NCBI RefSeq assembly: GCF_023204875.1
Contig: NZ_CP096247.1
Location: 62,001 to 126,000, forward strand
DNA: 64,000 nucleotides
Reading direction: 5' to 3'
DNA from: Prevotella sp. E15-22
Lineage (GTDB): Bacteria; Bacteroidota; Bacteroidia; Bacteroidales; Bacteroidaceae
Position 1 is the first letter of the stretch. Every line of letters starts with the position of its first letter. This document shows positions 17,126 through 27,239 of this stretch, piece by piece. The translations under genes and the position numbers were made by a program. A model generated the notes under the pieces. It ran no database searches. It was not told the DNA's origin and saw only the letters and a program-made list of their open reading frames with translations.

Positions 17126-19912
17126 TTAAAAATCCTTTTCCATTGGGGTGATGGCATTGCGCTTACCAATCAGCGACTCATCACTACCTGTTGGTGTGCC
17201 CACACCATTGCAGTTGTCCTGCCACCAGTTGCCCTGACAGGTCTTTGAGGTGGCAGTCACATTACTTGCGCCCACATTAGCACTGCCTAAGATTCCTCCG
17301 TGCTTTTCATCCTGTGTCAAGATGATGAAGCTGGTACAGTCGGTGATGGTCAGTTCTGGTGTGTTATTTGAATTTGATTTGTTCTCTATACCACCCACGA
17401 TACCACCGCAATAGATGACCGAAGCGCCAGTGCCATCAAACTTACTGCCAGAATGGATGATGCATTGGGTAACTGTAGTCTTTGATGCTGTAGAGACAAT
17501 ACCACCTGTAAACTTACGTCCCTGCGTGACAGATGTACTCACATTGGCATAGAGATTCACCAGTACTTCGCAGTTCTTGACAGTGGCATTGTCGTAAGCC
17601 CATACCACCACACCTGCTGGGTTCGAGGCTTTGATGACCGTATTGTTGAGGGTCTTCACCTTGATATTACTGATCTCGGCACCATCGCCGTGAACAGCAA
17701 AGGCCAAAGGTGCGATACCATCTGTAGCTTGTGTCGCATCCTGAGTGGCTGTCAAATCGGCAATTACATCAACCGTTAAGTTGTGTATGATACCTGTGAC
17801 CTCATCAAAGATCATGGCCTTGGTGGTGATGGTCTTGCCGTTACCATCCAGTTCGTATTTCACGTCGCCAGTGGTTTCCTGAACGGTGATATCCTTTGCC
17901 AGGCGATAACGCTTTTTATCATCGTTGTATGGATGGCCTGTTGAGGCTTCCAACTCATCCTTACAATCGATGATGCCTGAGTAGGGATTCTCAAAGGCAT
18001 TGGTGTTAGGACGGTTCTCACCAAAGGAATTATCATCAACTGTTGGCCAGGCGTTGTTCTCAACATTGAAGGTGGCATGATTGTTGTTTCTTTCGCCCAC
18101 GATATTCTTGAATTGCGTCTTGTCCTGATTCAGGGTGATGCCATATTCAAAGGTGTTGTTGTTGATGTAGCCATTGGCCATACCAACGATGCCGCCACCC
18201 TTCTGTTTGCCACCATCCACACGATTGGTCACGGTGCAACCATCGATGATGGCAATCTTACTTTCTGCGGAAAGGGAAGTAGCGGCAATACCACCCACGT
18301 AATCGACAGTACCATCTGACACTCTCAAGGCGGAATGACATTTCGAGATGGTGCCAGTGTTGTTGACCACCACACCTGCGGCAGTGGCATGGGCCGTTGC
18401 ATCTTTTGTCGTCACGCGGACATCCTCGATGGCGCCCTTGTTGGTTTTAGCTACAGCGGCATCAACAACACCACCAATCTGGATGGTGCCGTTCTGCAGG
18501 GTGGCAGCATCCTCAAGGGTTGAGAGAAAGCGATGGCTACTGATAATCGACTTGCCACCCAGGTTCAGCGTACAGTTCAGGGAGCTAGCGTTATAGACTG
18601 ACCAATCTTCTGAATAGTTGGCAGATGTTTCCTCCAGGTTAATATTAGCTGTAAGCAGCGCCACATTTCCTGCTTTGTTCTTCTCGTCTGATTTCAGGAA
18701 TTCGATGAGCTCGTCACGATTACTGATCTTGATGGGCTCGCCTGCATTACCATAATCGTCACAGATGGTATTGGTCACCTCTTCTGTCCAATCCTCGACA
18801 TAGGCCGACATCAGAATCTTACGACTGTCACGACTCAGGGTGACGGTGATGACCAGATGCTTGCCAGGCTCCAGGTTGTATTTAGCATTGCTGGGATTTT
18901 CAGAGGCATTGAATTTTGAATCGTTCTCTGCTTTGAATGAGTAATGCTGACCAGAAAGACTAATCTTGGCAATGAGGTCGGTAGAGGGCTTGGCGGAATA
19001 GTCGTAGGGCTGCACAATGGCATCATAGCGCGTGGTACTCACATTATCCTCAATTCCACCGTTCTTATCTTTATCGTAATGAATCTTTTCTTCCTTGGCC
19101 AATGGCGTAATCTCCAATGGCTTAGCGGCGCCATCGGTATATGAATAGATGTTGGCACTCAAGTCGTTCTCGGCCACGTCAAAGGCCAGGGCCTTACGAC
19201 TCACACCCTCGCCTGCCTTCAGGATGATGCTGATGAGTGAACGTTTGTGCTGCAGATAGAGTGGTATCTTCTTTAAGTCGTTATTGTCGCTCACCATCTT
19301 GGAATTATAGTTCAGTTTCTTCCAATCCTTGGCTGTGTGATAATTCAGGGCATCTAGGTCGTCTGTGGGTTTGTCGTTGTCTGCGTCCCACAACTGCACA
19401 TAGCCATAGCCCTCCAGACGGTCTTGCTGTAGCCAGTCTTTCGGGGTGTTCTGAATAGGTGAGATGTCATCTGTGCCTGCCACAGCCTTAAAGGCATAGG
19501 GCACGGTGGTGCTGGGCCAATATAATGGTTTATCGCTTTTTAGAGAACCAATGCCATCATATTTGATCGATACAGTATCTCCTTCTTCGTCTGTGGTTAC
19601 AGTTGGTGCAGGGCAATAGGTGCTAGTGCCTATGAGTTTATCACTGTTGCCATCTTTCTGATACATGTCAATTGTAAACTCATAAGCCTTGTTGACGGCC
19701 TGATATGCATTCATCTCTTTCTCATAATCCTCTTGAGCAGTACCACGTGTGGCAGGGGCACTGGGCAGCGAGGTGGTGAACATCACTTCCTCGCCCTCGG
19801 AGATATCCTCAGAGAAAAGACTGTCAAGGGTTTCATTACAACCTGTCATCCCAAGGATGAAGGTCGCCATGAGCACCAGCTGTGATAGTTTATATAGATA
19901 GTTTCTTTTCAT
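17126..19912 (-). CDS. large fimbrillin-family lipoprotein with beta-helix domain
   Basis: A 928-residue lipoprotein when started at MKRNYLYKLSQ, preceded by AAGAAAGAC; the open frame runs 13 codons further into the previous gene. Lipobox GMTGC gives Cys25, and SAPATRGTAQ gives Arg56 at the usual maturation position. A fimbrillin region of about 400 residues ends with the donor-like strand ILMSAYVEDWTEE. The remaining 500 residues are repeat-rich (GGVVDAAVAKTNKGAIEDV; GGIVGMANGYINNN; GGIVSTASKTTVTQC), a beta-helix/GLUG pattern expected of an adhesin. It is the longest gene of the operon. Confidence 0.82.
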   Translation of the reverse strand: MKRNYLYKLSQLVLMATFILGMTGCNETLDSLFSEDISEGEEVMFTTSLPSAPATRGTAQEDYEKEMNAYQAVNKAYEFTIDMYQKDGNSDKLIGTSTYCPAPTVTTDEEGDTVSIKYDGIGSLKSDKPLYWPSTTVPYAFKAVAGTDDISPIQNTPKDWLQQDRLEGYGYVQLWDADNDKPTDDLDALNYHTAKDWKKLNYNSKMVSDNNDLKKIPLYLQHKRSLISIILKAGEGVSRKALAFDVAENDLSANIYSYTDGAAKPLEITPLAKEEKIHYDKDKNGGIEDNVSTTRYDAIVQPYDYSAKPSTDLIAKISLSGQHYSFKAENDSKFNASENPSNAKYNLEPGKHLVITVTLSRDSRKILMSAYVEDWTEEVTNTICDDYGNAGEPIKISNRDELIEFLKSDEKNKAGNVALLTANINLEETSANYSEDWSVYNASSLNCTLNLGGKSIISSHRFLSTLEDAATLQNGTIQIGGVVDAAVAKTNKGAIEDVRVTTKDATAHATAAGVVVNNTGTISKCHSALRVSDGTVDYVGGIAATSLSAESKIAIIDGCTVTNRVDGGKQKGGGIVGMANGYINNNTFEYGITLNQDKTQFKNIVGERNNNHATFNVENNAWPTVDDNSFGENRPNTNAFENPYSGIIDCKDELEASTGHPYNDDKKRYRLAKDITVQETTGDVKYELDGNGKTITTKAMIFDEVTGIIHNLTVDVIADLTATQDATQATDGIAPLAFAVHGDGAEISNIKVKTLNNTVIKASNPAGVVVWAYDNATVKNCEVLVNLYANVSTSVTQGRKFTGGIVSTASKTTVTQCIIHSGSKFDGTGASVIYCGGIVGGIENKSNSNNTPELTITDCTSFIILTQDEKHGGILGSANVGASNVTATSKTCQGNWWQDNCNGVGTPTGSDESLIGKRNAITPMEKDF

Positions 19913-19919
19913 GTCTTTC

Positions 19920-21101
19920 TTAGTTCTGATCATCATCTTTAATCGTGCCATTAGTCGAATAGCTCGATGTGTCCATCTCCCAAGGCTTGATCTTGGCAGT
20001 GACCTCTGCTATCAGACTACGACGCAACTCCATGTTGTAGATGTACTTGGTGCCACTCTTCAGCGTCAGGTTCTTCACGCCTTTATAGGTGGCCACGTGC
20101 TTGACAGCATCGGTGGCATCAGACTCTCTCCAAGTGATGCGGATGCCCTGCAGGGTGCCGAAGGCGATACACTCGAACGACCTAAGATAGCCGCCTACGG
20201 GTGTTGAGCGCTGGAACATGTTGAAAGAGGAACCATAAGGATTGTCTTTTATGGTTTTCTGATACTTATCGGCGTCAACATTGATGGGAAGGGAGGTGAC
20301 AGCAGGCAGCGTGCCGTCTGGCAGGATGCAGTAGGGCACATAACCCGTCTCGGCCACGCCCAGCAGTTCTACACTTTCAATCCATTCGTCCTTGATGACC
20401 GCCGATTCGTCCAACGAGCTTTTCAGGTTGACCTGTATCTGTGCAAACTGATGCTTAAAGAACAGTTTTACGCGGTTGGCCTCAGGGGTGCCGCCCGAAG
20501 GACGTGCTGTCTCTAAAGCGAGGATGGGGTCTGGCTGCTCTGACATTGATGTCTTCTGGCCTCTTGTCAGGTCGTAGGCCAGCATATACTGGTCCTTATA
20601 TTTATCGGTGACATCCGGATAGATTTTCAGGGAACCATTGCTAATGCTCCCATCAAGATCATGATTGTCTGTCAGCGCCAGGAAGATATGGTTCAAGCGG
20701 TTCTGCCAATAGAAACACTTGGAGTTCATGTCGAAACCATAGTCATCCAAACTGTCTTTTTTGACTTCTGAGTATGTCTGATTCCAATAGACGGCATTAC
20801 CCGTGGTGTTGCTGATCTTCAGCCAGGCCGTGGTCATGTTGACATCGGATACTGGAGCGCTAAACTTAGATTCGTTGGTATCGTTAGCACCAGCATGGAA
20901 GAACATGGAACAGACAAAGCGACTGTTCTTAGGCATATAGGATGCGGTTGCACGGGTAACGGTTGCCTCGGTATTACCGGCGGAGAAGAGCACAGGCATG
21001 CGCTCTATCTGCTGTAGTCCTTCGTCAAATGTCTCCTGTTCGGCAGTACATCCTGACAATACCAAGGCCATGATGATATATATGTTAATCCAGAATTTCA
21101 C
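19920..21101 (-). CDS. fimbrillin-family lipoprotein
   Basis: A 393-residue lipoprotein when read from the GTG at 21101, giving MKFWINIYIIMALVLSGC. The longer frame begins with TTG at 21122 inside AT-rich, GAGAATTGAAAA-type sequence and is less likely. EATVTRATASY places the maturation-type Arg at residue 50. The fimbrillin core contains RVKLFFKHQFAQIQVNLK, and the end is IAEVTAKIKPWEMDTS, a Trp-containing terminal strand. A single-domain subunit; role within the pilus unknown. It is separated from the next gene by 7 bp and from the previous one by about 57 bp. Confidence 0.78.
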   Translation of the reverse strand: MKFWINIYIIMALVLSGCTAEQETFDEGLQQIERMPVLFSAGNTEATVTRATASYMPKNSRFVCSMFFHAGANDTNESKFSAPVSDVNMTTAWLKISNTTGNAVYWNQTYSEVKKDSLDDYGFDMNSKCFYWQNRLNHIFLALTDNHDLDGSISNGSLKIYPDVTDKYKDQYMLAYDLTRGQKTSMSEQPDPILALETARPSGGTPEANRVKLFFKHQFAQIQVNLKSSLDESAVIKDEWIESVELLGVAETGYVPYCILPDGTLPAVTSLPINVDADKYQKTIKDNPYGSSFNMFQRSTPVGGYLRSFECIAFGTLQGIRITWRESDATDAVKHVATYKGVKNLTLKSGTKYIYNMELRRSLIAEVTAKIKPWEMDTSSYSTNGTIKDDDQN

Positions 21102-21158
21102 GTCTAAACTCTCAATTTTCAATTCTCACTTCTCAACTTGCGGCAACGCCGCACATCT

Positions 21159-22985
21159 CTAGTCCCAATCGAGCGTGGCATTACCGCTACCAGTCTCTTC
21201 TATCCAGTCCTTCACTAAAGCACGGAACTGAATCTCTTCTTTTTTTAATGTGATGGTGTAGGTATAACTCTTGCCACGTACCCAGGTGGTAATGCCTGCA
21301 TTATCTTTGTCTTTGCACAGGTTCAACTGCAACTTATACTTTGTGCCATCGGCCAGGGTGACAGTGATGAAAGCATCGTTGGTGATGGCCTGCGGCAGCA
21401 CGATGACTGTTTCGTCCTTACCCAGTCTGCTGATAGCATCGGTTGCAGAAGTAATACCCGTGATGGCTCCATCCTCCATGTAGATAGTACCAGCGGTAAT
21501 AAGGTTGCTGACGGCAATCGTAGCTTTTTCAAAATCCACGGCATCGGCACCGGTGGTGGTCTCCAGCTTGAAAACGACCTTACTCATGGCATGCTCAAAA
21601 ATCAGGGGCACATTACCCGTACGGGGTGCGATGGCCGCACCAGCATCAATGTTGTTATGCTTGGCAGTGGTTCCCCAAAGGACATCCTCATTCTGTTTTA
21701 CCTCGAGATTGTTTTCGTTACCACTCAGTGCACGGAAGAAGAACTGGTCCGTGCCGTTGGGCCAGTAGATGGCAGGAGAGTTAGTCCACTCGCCAGAGTT
21801 AAGAGTGGAAGTGGTGGCCAATGCGTATTCATTGGTGGAAGAAGCCTTCTTCCAGAACAGGCGGAATGAAGCCCCATCCTTAAAGGCTTTACCGGCATCT
21901 TCAACAGTCACGTTGACAATGTCATGATCAAAGGCGATGTCGCCATTGCCCTCGGCAGTCACCGTGGTCCAGTCTTTCAGAGAGGCTTCCACCGTTATTG
22001 CGGTTTTGCTGACGTTTACATCAAGATGATAATTGACGCCCGACTGAGTCGCGATAGCGGTCTGATTAGCATCATAGCCCTCTTTGGCCCATGCCGTAGC
22101 CTTCAGCATATCATCGGTGATGGTAAGTGTGTAGTTATTGCCCTCCACGTCAACAATGTTTAGTAGTTTGTCGCCCACGTTGAGCGGTGTGCCGGGGGCC
22201 ACAATAGCGGTGAAGGTACGAGTGGCGCCCGATGTGTAAGGTTCGCCATACATCTGGATGTTCGCTGCTGTCGTACTGGTGATTGTTCCTTCCGGCGCAT
22301 TCACCTCTGACACTGTCAGCATCTGGTTCAGCATCAACTGGGTGTCTTTCATCGGTGTCGTACCAAAGGTTTTATCTGTCTTGATGGTGACCGTCACCTC
22401 ACTCATGGCGTGGGTGAATGGTACTGTCAGTTTACCAAGTTGGGTCTTTGCGTGCTTATAGGTTACGGCAGCCTGTTCGGCCGACCACAGTAGGTCGGCA
22501 TGCTGCACAACCTCGGCAGATGTCTGCTCTTTACTGATGGTCCAACCCAGTTTGCCAGTCGTTTCTTCCAAAGTGGTTGTAGGTGCTCCACCATTATAGC
22601 AATAGCCATAATAGGTCTGCAGTGCATGGCCCTCTGTGCGCAGATCCGTGGTCTTAGCACTTGAGTTACTGAAATCATCCCAATAGAGTACGGGCGGTAC
22701 AGAAGCCTTGAATGTAACAAGTTTCGGAGCTTGGTCTGTAACCACAGTGGTATAGGTGCCTTTCTCGCCTCCTGTGGTATGACGGATATATACCAGCAGC
22801 TGGTCATCATCAGCAAAGCTGCCGTTGACTGCTCTTGTCACGAGGCGCTGTGAGTTCAGACTGGTTTCCAACAGCAGGGGTGTCTTCCCATTGCCCGACA
22901 GGGTGTCGTTCATGTTTTCATCGCTGGCACATCCTGTCAGCATCAGCGCTATACCAATATATAATATGTTTCTTTTCTTCATCAT
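21159..22985 (-). CDS. two-domain fimbrillin-family lipoprotein
   Basis: A 608-residue lipoprotein from MMKKRNILYIGIALMLTGC; two extra in-frame codons lie upstream. QRLVTRAVNG puts the maturation Arg at 51. It has two consecutive fimbrillin-like repeats. Each has a strand motif of HAMSEVTVTIK/HAMSKVVFKLE type and ends in a Trp strand, ITVEASLKDWTTVTAEG (about residue 340) and IQFRALVKDWIEETG (near the C-terminus). An NSPAIYWPNGTDQFFFRA-type segment opens the second domain. It is the first of four adjacent genes sharing this double-domain plan, pointing to tandem gene duplication. Confidence 0.83.
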   Translation of the reverse strand: MMKKRNILYIGIALMLTGCASDENMNDTLSGNGKTPLLLETSLNSQRLVTRAVNGSFADDDQLLVYIRHTTGGEKGTYTTVVTDQAPKLVTFKASVPPVLYWDDFSNSSAKTTDLRTEGHALQTYYGYCYNGGAPTTTLEETTGKLGWTISKEQTSAEVVQHADLLWSAEQAAVTYKHAKTQLGKLTVPFTHAMSEVTVTIKTDKTFGTTPMKDTQLMLNQMLTVSEVNAPEGTITSTTAANIQMYGEPYTSGATRTFTAIVAPGTPLNVGDKLLNIVDVEGNNYTLTITDDMLKATAWAKEGYDANQTAIATQSGVNYHLDVNVSKTAITVEASLKDWTTVTAEGNGDIAFDHDIVNVTVEDAGKAFKDGASFRLFWKKASSTNEYALATTSTLNSGEWTNSPAIYWPNGTDQFFFRALSGNENNLEVKQNEDVLWGTTAKHNNIDAGAAIAPRTGNVPLIFEHAMSKVVFKLETTTGADAVDFEKATIAVSNLITAGTIYMEDGAITGITSATDAISRLGKDETVIVLPQAITNDAFITVTLADGTKYKLQLNLCKDKDNAGITTWVRGKSYTYTITLKKEEIQFRALVKDWIEETGSGNATLDWD

Positions 22986-22997
22986 GTGCATTGTTGC

Positions 22998-24917
22998 TTA
23001 GAACCAAACATTCTCACTGGCATTTACCTTTTTCCAATCAGTCAGTGTGGCTGAGACCTTGAGCTTTGTTTTCTGCAGGTTCAGCGCATAAACATAGTGC
23101 TCGCCCGACTTCCATGCGGTGATCTTCTCATTAGAGGTTTGATCCACAATCGAAGCCACGTCAGCGTAATAGACATCGGTCTCATCTGTTCCGTTTGTGA
23201 TGGTGATGCGGAACTTCATGTCACTCAAATCCTGAGGCACGATGGCACTCAGACGTTTGTTGGCATCGTTGGCATCTTCGTCAAGTACATATTCGCCTGC
23301 CACACCCGTAGGAACAACCTCGCGTGTGCCCAGTGTCACGTCTCCAGTATTTTTCACATTTACCAGTTCCACCTTGGCTCCTGTCAGATTCACTTGATTA
23401 TCACCTGATGATGCCGTGATGAGGTTCACTTCCACCTGTGCCATCATATAGCGGAAGTTCAGGTTGATGTTACCTTCGGTGGCGCAGATACCACCCTCAA
23501 AGAGTTTGGTGGTGGTGTGACCTGGTTCCTTGTTGGTGCATACTGCATCCTCGGCAATCTCCGGACGAGCAATCAGCAGGTCAGAAGGGAATGTTCCTTC
23601 TTGATAAGCCACATTATTGACCTTAATAATCTGCATGTCCATGGTTGCATCTTCGCCATCAACAACCTTTGCTGTCGTAGGCCATACACCACGGAACTGA
23701 TAGTGCGTCAGGTGGTCGGGCCAATAGAGCTGAGGCGTCATCGTCCAGCCTGTGGCAGTTGCATAGCTCATCTCGGCATCCTTAGAATAGCCATTGTTGA
23801 GCGATGTACTGCGATAGAAATCGAAGGCTTTGTCGAAACTCTTTCCCTTGTCGCCATAGGCATTGTTCACGAGAATCTTGGGATGTTCCTCTGCTGCCTC
23901 TACGGTTGTCCAGTCCACCACGGTGGCAGATACCTGAATGTCGGTCTTGTTGACCGTCACCTTGATGATATAGTTCTTGCCCGCCTTGGTGAGGTCATCA
24001 GTATCATGGTCTGCAGCATTGATAACCGCACGAATCTTTTCGGAAGACACATAGTAGATGTTGTCGTCGGCATTGATTCTGATGATGTCAGCACCTTTTA
24101 TGAAAGCGCTGCCTGGCATCACCAGTGCTTCTTTGGTCACGTTGTAACCGGTGGCGGCAGTGGCAGCCTGATACATGGTGACGCCCGTATTGTTACCTAA
24201 TGTGACGGTACCATCAGTCACGTTTACCGTGCCGTTAGTATGTGCCCAGTCGAGCAGCGTCACCGTGGGATCATTGACAAACTTGCTATCAGCAAATCCC
24301 TCTCCAGCCTTGAGGCTTACGGTCACCTTACTCAAGGCATGGCGAAACTCCAATTGCTTGCCAGTGCCACGTGCATCAAACTTATAAGTATTATCAGCTT
24401 TTACATTATTTGATATCAGCAGATCTTTCTCGCTCCAACCAGTGGTTTGGTCGGCATTGACATCCCACACCAGTGCGGTATAGTCGGAAATCGCCGGCAC
24501 CGTTGTCAGACCATTAACGGCTGCACCATAGATGGTAAGACCGGTGGTACGGCCGGTTGTGGCATTAGCAGGGTCGGCCATACCATAGTCGTCCCAATAG
24601 AGGACGGGTGTGAGCGACAGACCATTGCTTGTGTTTGTCGATAGTTCGGCTTCTGCCGTTGTGGTTTTCACCACTTCCTCTTGCGTGTGTCCTGTCCATG
24701 TGCCGCTCACCTGCAGGGCGATGGCTGTTCCCTTGGTCAATGCCTGATAGGTATCGCCGGCAGCACGCGTCATCACAGCATGACTGCCTTTCACAATGCC
24801 GGCAGACAACTGGATGGCATCGTTGGCACGAGGTGTGCCGTCGGTCAGCTCGTCGCTATTGTTGCAAGCAGTGAGCAACACCAGAGTCGTGATATATAAA
24901 TAATGTTTAAGTCTCAT
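22998..24917 (-). CDS. two-domain fimbrillin-family lipoprotein
   Basis: A 639-residue lipoprotein: signal MRLKHYLYITTLVLLTAC, with maturation-type site AVMTRAAGD at Arg51. The first domain contains FRHALSKVTVSLKAGEGF and ends IQVSATVVDWTTVEAAEEH; the second opens with LYWPDHLTHYQFRGVWP and ends LKVSATLTDWKKVNASE. The repeated phrase V-SATL-DW at both domain ends is a strong internal-duplication signature shared with its three neighbours. The stop codon is 12 bp before the downstream start. Probably a pilus structural or accessory subunit. Confidence 0.83.
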   Translation of the reverse strand: MRLKHYLYITTLVLLTACNNSDELTDGTPRANDAIQLSAGIVKGSHAVMTRAAGDTYQALTKGTAIALQVSGTWTGHTQEEVVKTTTAEAELSTNTSNGLSLTPVLYWDDYGMADPANATTGRTTGLTIYGAAVNGLTTVPAISDYTALVWDVNADQTTGWSEKDLLISNNVKADNTYKFDARGTGKQLEFRHALSKVTVSLKAGEGFADSKFVNDPTVTLLDWAHTNGTVNVTDGTVTLGNNTGVTMYQAATAATGYNVTKEALVMPGSAFIKGADIIRINADDNIYYVSSEKIRAVINAADHDTDDLTKAGKNYIIKVTVNKTDIQVSATVVDWTTVEAAEEHPKILVNNAYGDKGKSFDKAFDFYRSTSLNNGYSKDAEMSYATATGWTMTPQLYWPDHLTHYQFRGVWPTTAKVVDGEDATMDMQIIKVNNVAYQEGTFPSDLLIARPEIAEDAVCTNKEPGHTTTKLFEGGICATEGNINLNFRYMMAQVEVNLITASSGDNQVNLTGAKVELVNVKNTGDVTLGTREVVPTGVAGEYVLDEDANDANKRLSAIVPQDLSDMKFRITITNGTDETDVYYADVASIVDQTSNEKITAWKSGEHYVYALNLQKTKLKVSATLTDWKKVNASENVWF

Positions 24918-24925
24918 TCTCTTTC

Positions 24926-27169
24926 TTATCTGATTTGAACATTGTCATCGCCAGCCTCCACGTCTTCCCAGTTGGCCAGTGTTGCAGAGAGCTTGGCAAT
25001 GCCGGCCTTGGTGAGTTTGAAAGTGTAGGTGTACTTGTAGTTGGGTAACCAACGATTAATGACGTATTTCCCGTTGCCATTTTGAGGGTATGGATTGGCA
25101 ATAAGGTTATTTCCAACTGTTGTGGCCACAACATCCTTCATCGTTACGATATACTGGTTGTTGTCGGCCGTGGTGATGGTGAGCATCACATCGTCGAGCG
25201 ACTGTGGAATGAAGCCGTAGTGCCATGGAGTTTGGTTGTTGCCTGTCGTCTTCTCGTTGTTCACGGTCGCAGTACCATTGTCGGGAATTACGAGTCCATT
25301 ACCCATCAGTACCTTACCTGTGGCGTGGATATTACTCAATTCCATCTTGGCATTAGTCAGGTCTACCTTATCGTCGTCTTCGGTGGTAGTCAACTTGATG
25401 TTGACATCGCTCATCATGTGGAACAATACCATGGTGATGGAACCCTCGGTAGGACCGATAGCCTTGAAAATCTGATGACTGGTGCTGCTGGCATCAAAGC
25501 CGTTCACATCGTGGTCATAGGTCAACTTACCTGATGTTGATGCAAAGGGTGCGCCCCAGCATACGTCTTTATAAGTATCACCGAAATCCGCCCTCAATGT
25601 GACATAGTCGCCATGTTCACTGTCAGCATTTACCTTCCAGCTGTCATCCGTCTTAGGCATTACTGTGCGGAAGTGGTAGAACGTCTTGTTGTCGGGCCAA
25701 TACCAGGCGGTGTTTGTGGCCGAGGCGTCCTGTGCGGCATAGATACCTGAGTTCTGCGATGCCTCCACCAGCTGTGCTTTACTGTCGGTAAGACTGTAGC
25801 CTGTGTTCCACTCATAACTCTCGAATGCATCGTCGATGGTATCCGAGATGTTGCTGGCCCTGAACAGGTCGAAGTCGGCCTCTCCGGTCTTCTTGTTGTT
25901 GTTCTCAAGCAGAGACACCAGGATGCGGGCGTTGGTGGGTTCCATCTCGTCGGCTTCCACCGTTTCCCAGTCAACGACGGCAGCCGTAAAGTTGTCCATT
26001 TTCTTTTTGCCCACACTCATGGTAAACTCGTAATGCACACCGGGGCGCATCTTGTTGCCGTCAAGGGCCGGTGTTGTGCCGTCGCTCAGTGTTTTGCCAG
26101 CCAATGCCGTCATCAGCATCGACTTACTCATATGATAGAGGTTGTAATCGATGGTGAAGTAAATCTCGTCAGCATCAATGCTACTTAGGTCTGTACCAGG
26201 CACCATAAGTCCGTCCAGCACATAGGCATAGGTGCCATTGGTACTGCGATTATCCTCGGTCACTGCCAGTTGACTGATGGTCTCAGTGCCTGGCGTTGTC
26301 TGGAACTCGCCTTCGGTGATGTTAAAAGTGCCGCTGGTGTTGAAACCCTTGAGCACAATGTTCTCGTTTGCCTCGGTAAAGGCAAACGCATCTTTGTCTG
26401 TAAAACCCTCACCTTTCTTTATTTTAAAGGTGATGCGGGTCAGTGCGTGGTAAAAGACCAGTTTTCCGCTACCGAATTTTTTGTGCTCAGAACTGAACAT
26501 CACGCGTTTGTCGTCAGTTTCGCTTAACTTCGCCACATTGTTGCTGAAGCAGAGGTCCTGACTGGCGATAAAGTTATCTTGATTCTGATTGCTAACTCCC
26601 TTTTTACGCAATGGCCACGTCAGGGTGGTGGCGCCATTATCCCTGTCCCAAATGTTATCGTATTGATAGGAATCAGCGATGGCCCAAGTCGTTGCATCTT
26701 TCGTCCCATTGGGGGTGCCTTCCAGTGTTTCGTTGACAGACTCCTCTAAATAATAGCCAGGTACACAGGCAGCATAGGCCGACAGCTGAGAGTTGCGCGA
26801 ATAGCTATCCTCCCAGAAACGTCCGAAATCGCTGGCAAAGTGCACGGCATTGGCTTTTGCTGCTGAGGTGCCCTGCAGATAGCCTATGGTACGTGTGTAA
26901 ACTGCGCCGGCGTTGTCCTTTTCACTCTTTAATACCAGATAAACACTGGTACCTGAGGCGAACGGCTTGGCAGCATTCTCGTTGGTGGTTGTCACCGAGC
27001 GTGTCACGGCACGATGAATGGCAGGACTGTCGTTCAACACACCCGCTGTCAGTTCTATAGGGGTTTTACCCTGATTGTCGGGAATAGACAGCGCATCGTC
27101 TGAGTTGCATGCTGCTGTGAGCATGCAACTCAGTGCGAGTGCTATATATTTTTCCGCCTTTTTAAGCAT
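24926..27169 (-). CDS. two-domain fimbrillin-family lipoprotein
   Basis: A 747-residue lipoprotein with lipobox MLTAAC (Cys about 21). Two closely spaced Arg sites, AIHRAV (Arg53) and AVTRSVTT (Arg57), occupy the maturation region. Domain 1 ends MDNFTAAVVDWETVEADE and domain 2 ends IAKLSATLANWEDVEAGD. Its second domain is clearly paralogous to that of the next upstream gene (KVLMGNGLV, GFIPQSLDD, IANPYPQNGNGKY against IVPQSLAYD, IANPYTQVPGGNY). A 70-bp gap before it holds a small hairpin (TACCAA/TTGGTA near 27208-27232), the largest gap among the fimbrillin genes. Confidence 0.84.
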   Translation of the reverse strand: MLKKAEKYIALALSCMLTAACNSDDALSIPDNQGKTPIELTAGVLNDSPAIHRAVTRSVTTTNENAAKPFASGTSVYLVLKSEKDNAGAVYTRTIGYLQGTSAAKANAVHFASDFGRFWEDSYSRNSQLSAYAACVPGYYLEESVNETLEGTPNGTKDATTWAIADSYQYDNIWDRDNGATTLTWPLRKKGVSNQNQDNFIASQDLCFSNNVAKLSETDDKRVMFSSEHKKFGSGKLVFYHALTRITFKIKKGEGFTDKDAFAFTEANENIVLKGFNTSGTFNITEGEFQTTPGTETISQLAVTEDNRSTNGTYAYVLDGLMVPGTDLSSIDADEIYFTIDYNLYHMSKSMLMTALAGKTLSDGTTPALDGNKMRPGVHYEFTMSVGKKKMDNFTAAVVDWETVEADEMEPTNARILVSLLENNNKKTGEADFDLFRASNISDTIDDAFESYEWNTGYSLTDSKAQLVEASQNSGIYAAQDASATNTAWYWPDNKTFYHFRTVMPKTDDSWKVNADSEHGDYVTLRADFGDTYKDVCWGAPFASTSGKLTYDHDVNGFDASSTSHQIFKAIGPTEGSITMVLFHMMSDVNIKLTTTEDDDKVDLTNAKMELSNIHATGKVLMGNGLVIPDNGTATVNNEKTTGNNQTPWHYGFIPQSLDDVMLTITTADNNQYIVTMKDVVATTVGNNLIANPYPQNGNGKYVINRWLPNYKYTYTFKLTKAGIAKLSATLANWEDVEAGDDNVQIR

Positions 27170-27239
27170 CTTGTTGTTTTATGAATCTTTTGTTTGTATA
27201 GTGCATACCAAGCATTGTTACTTTGGTATGATACAAATA

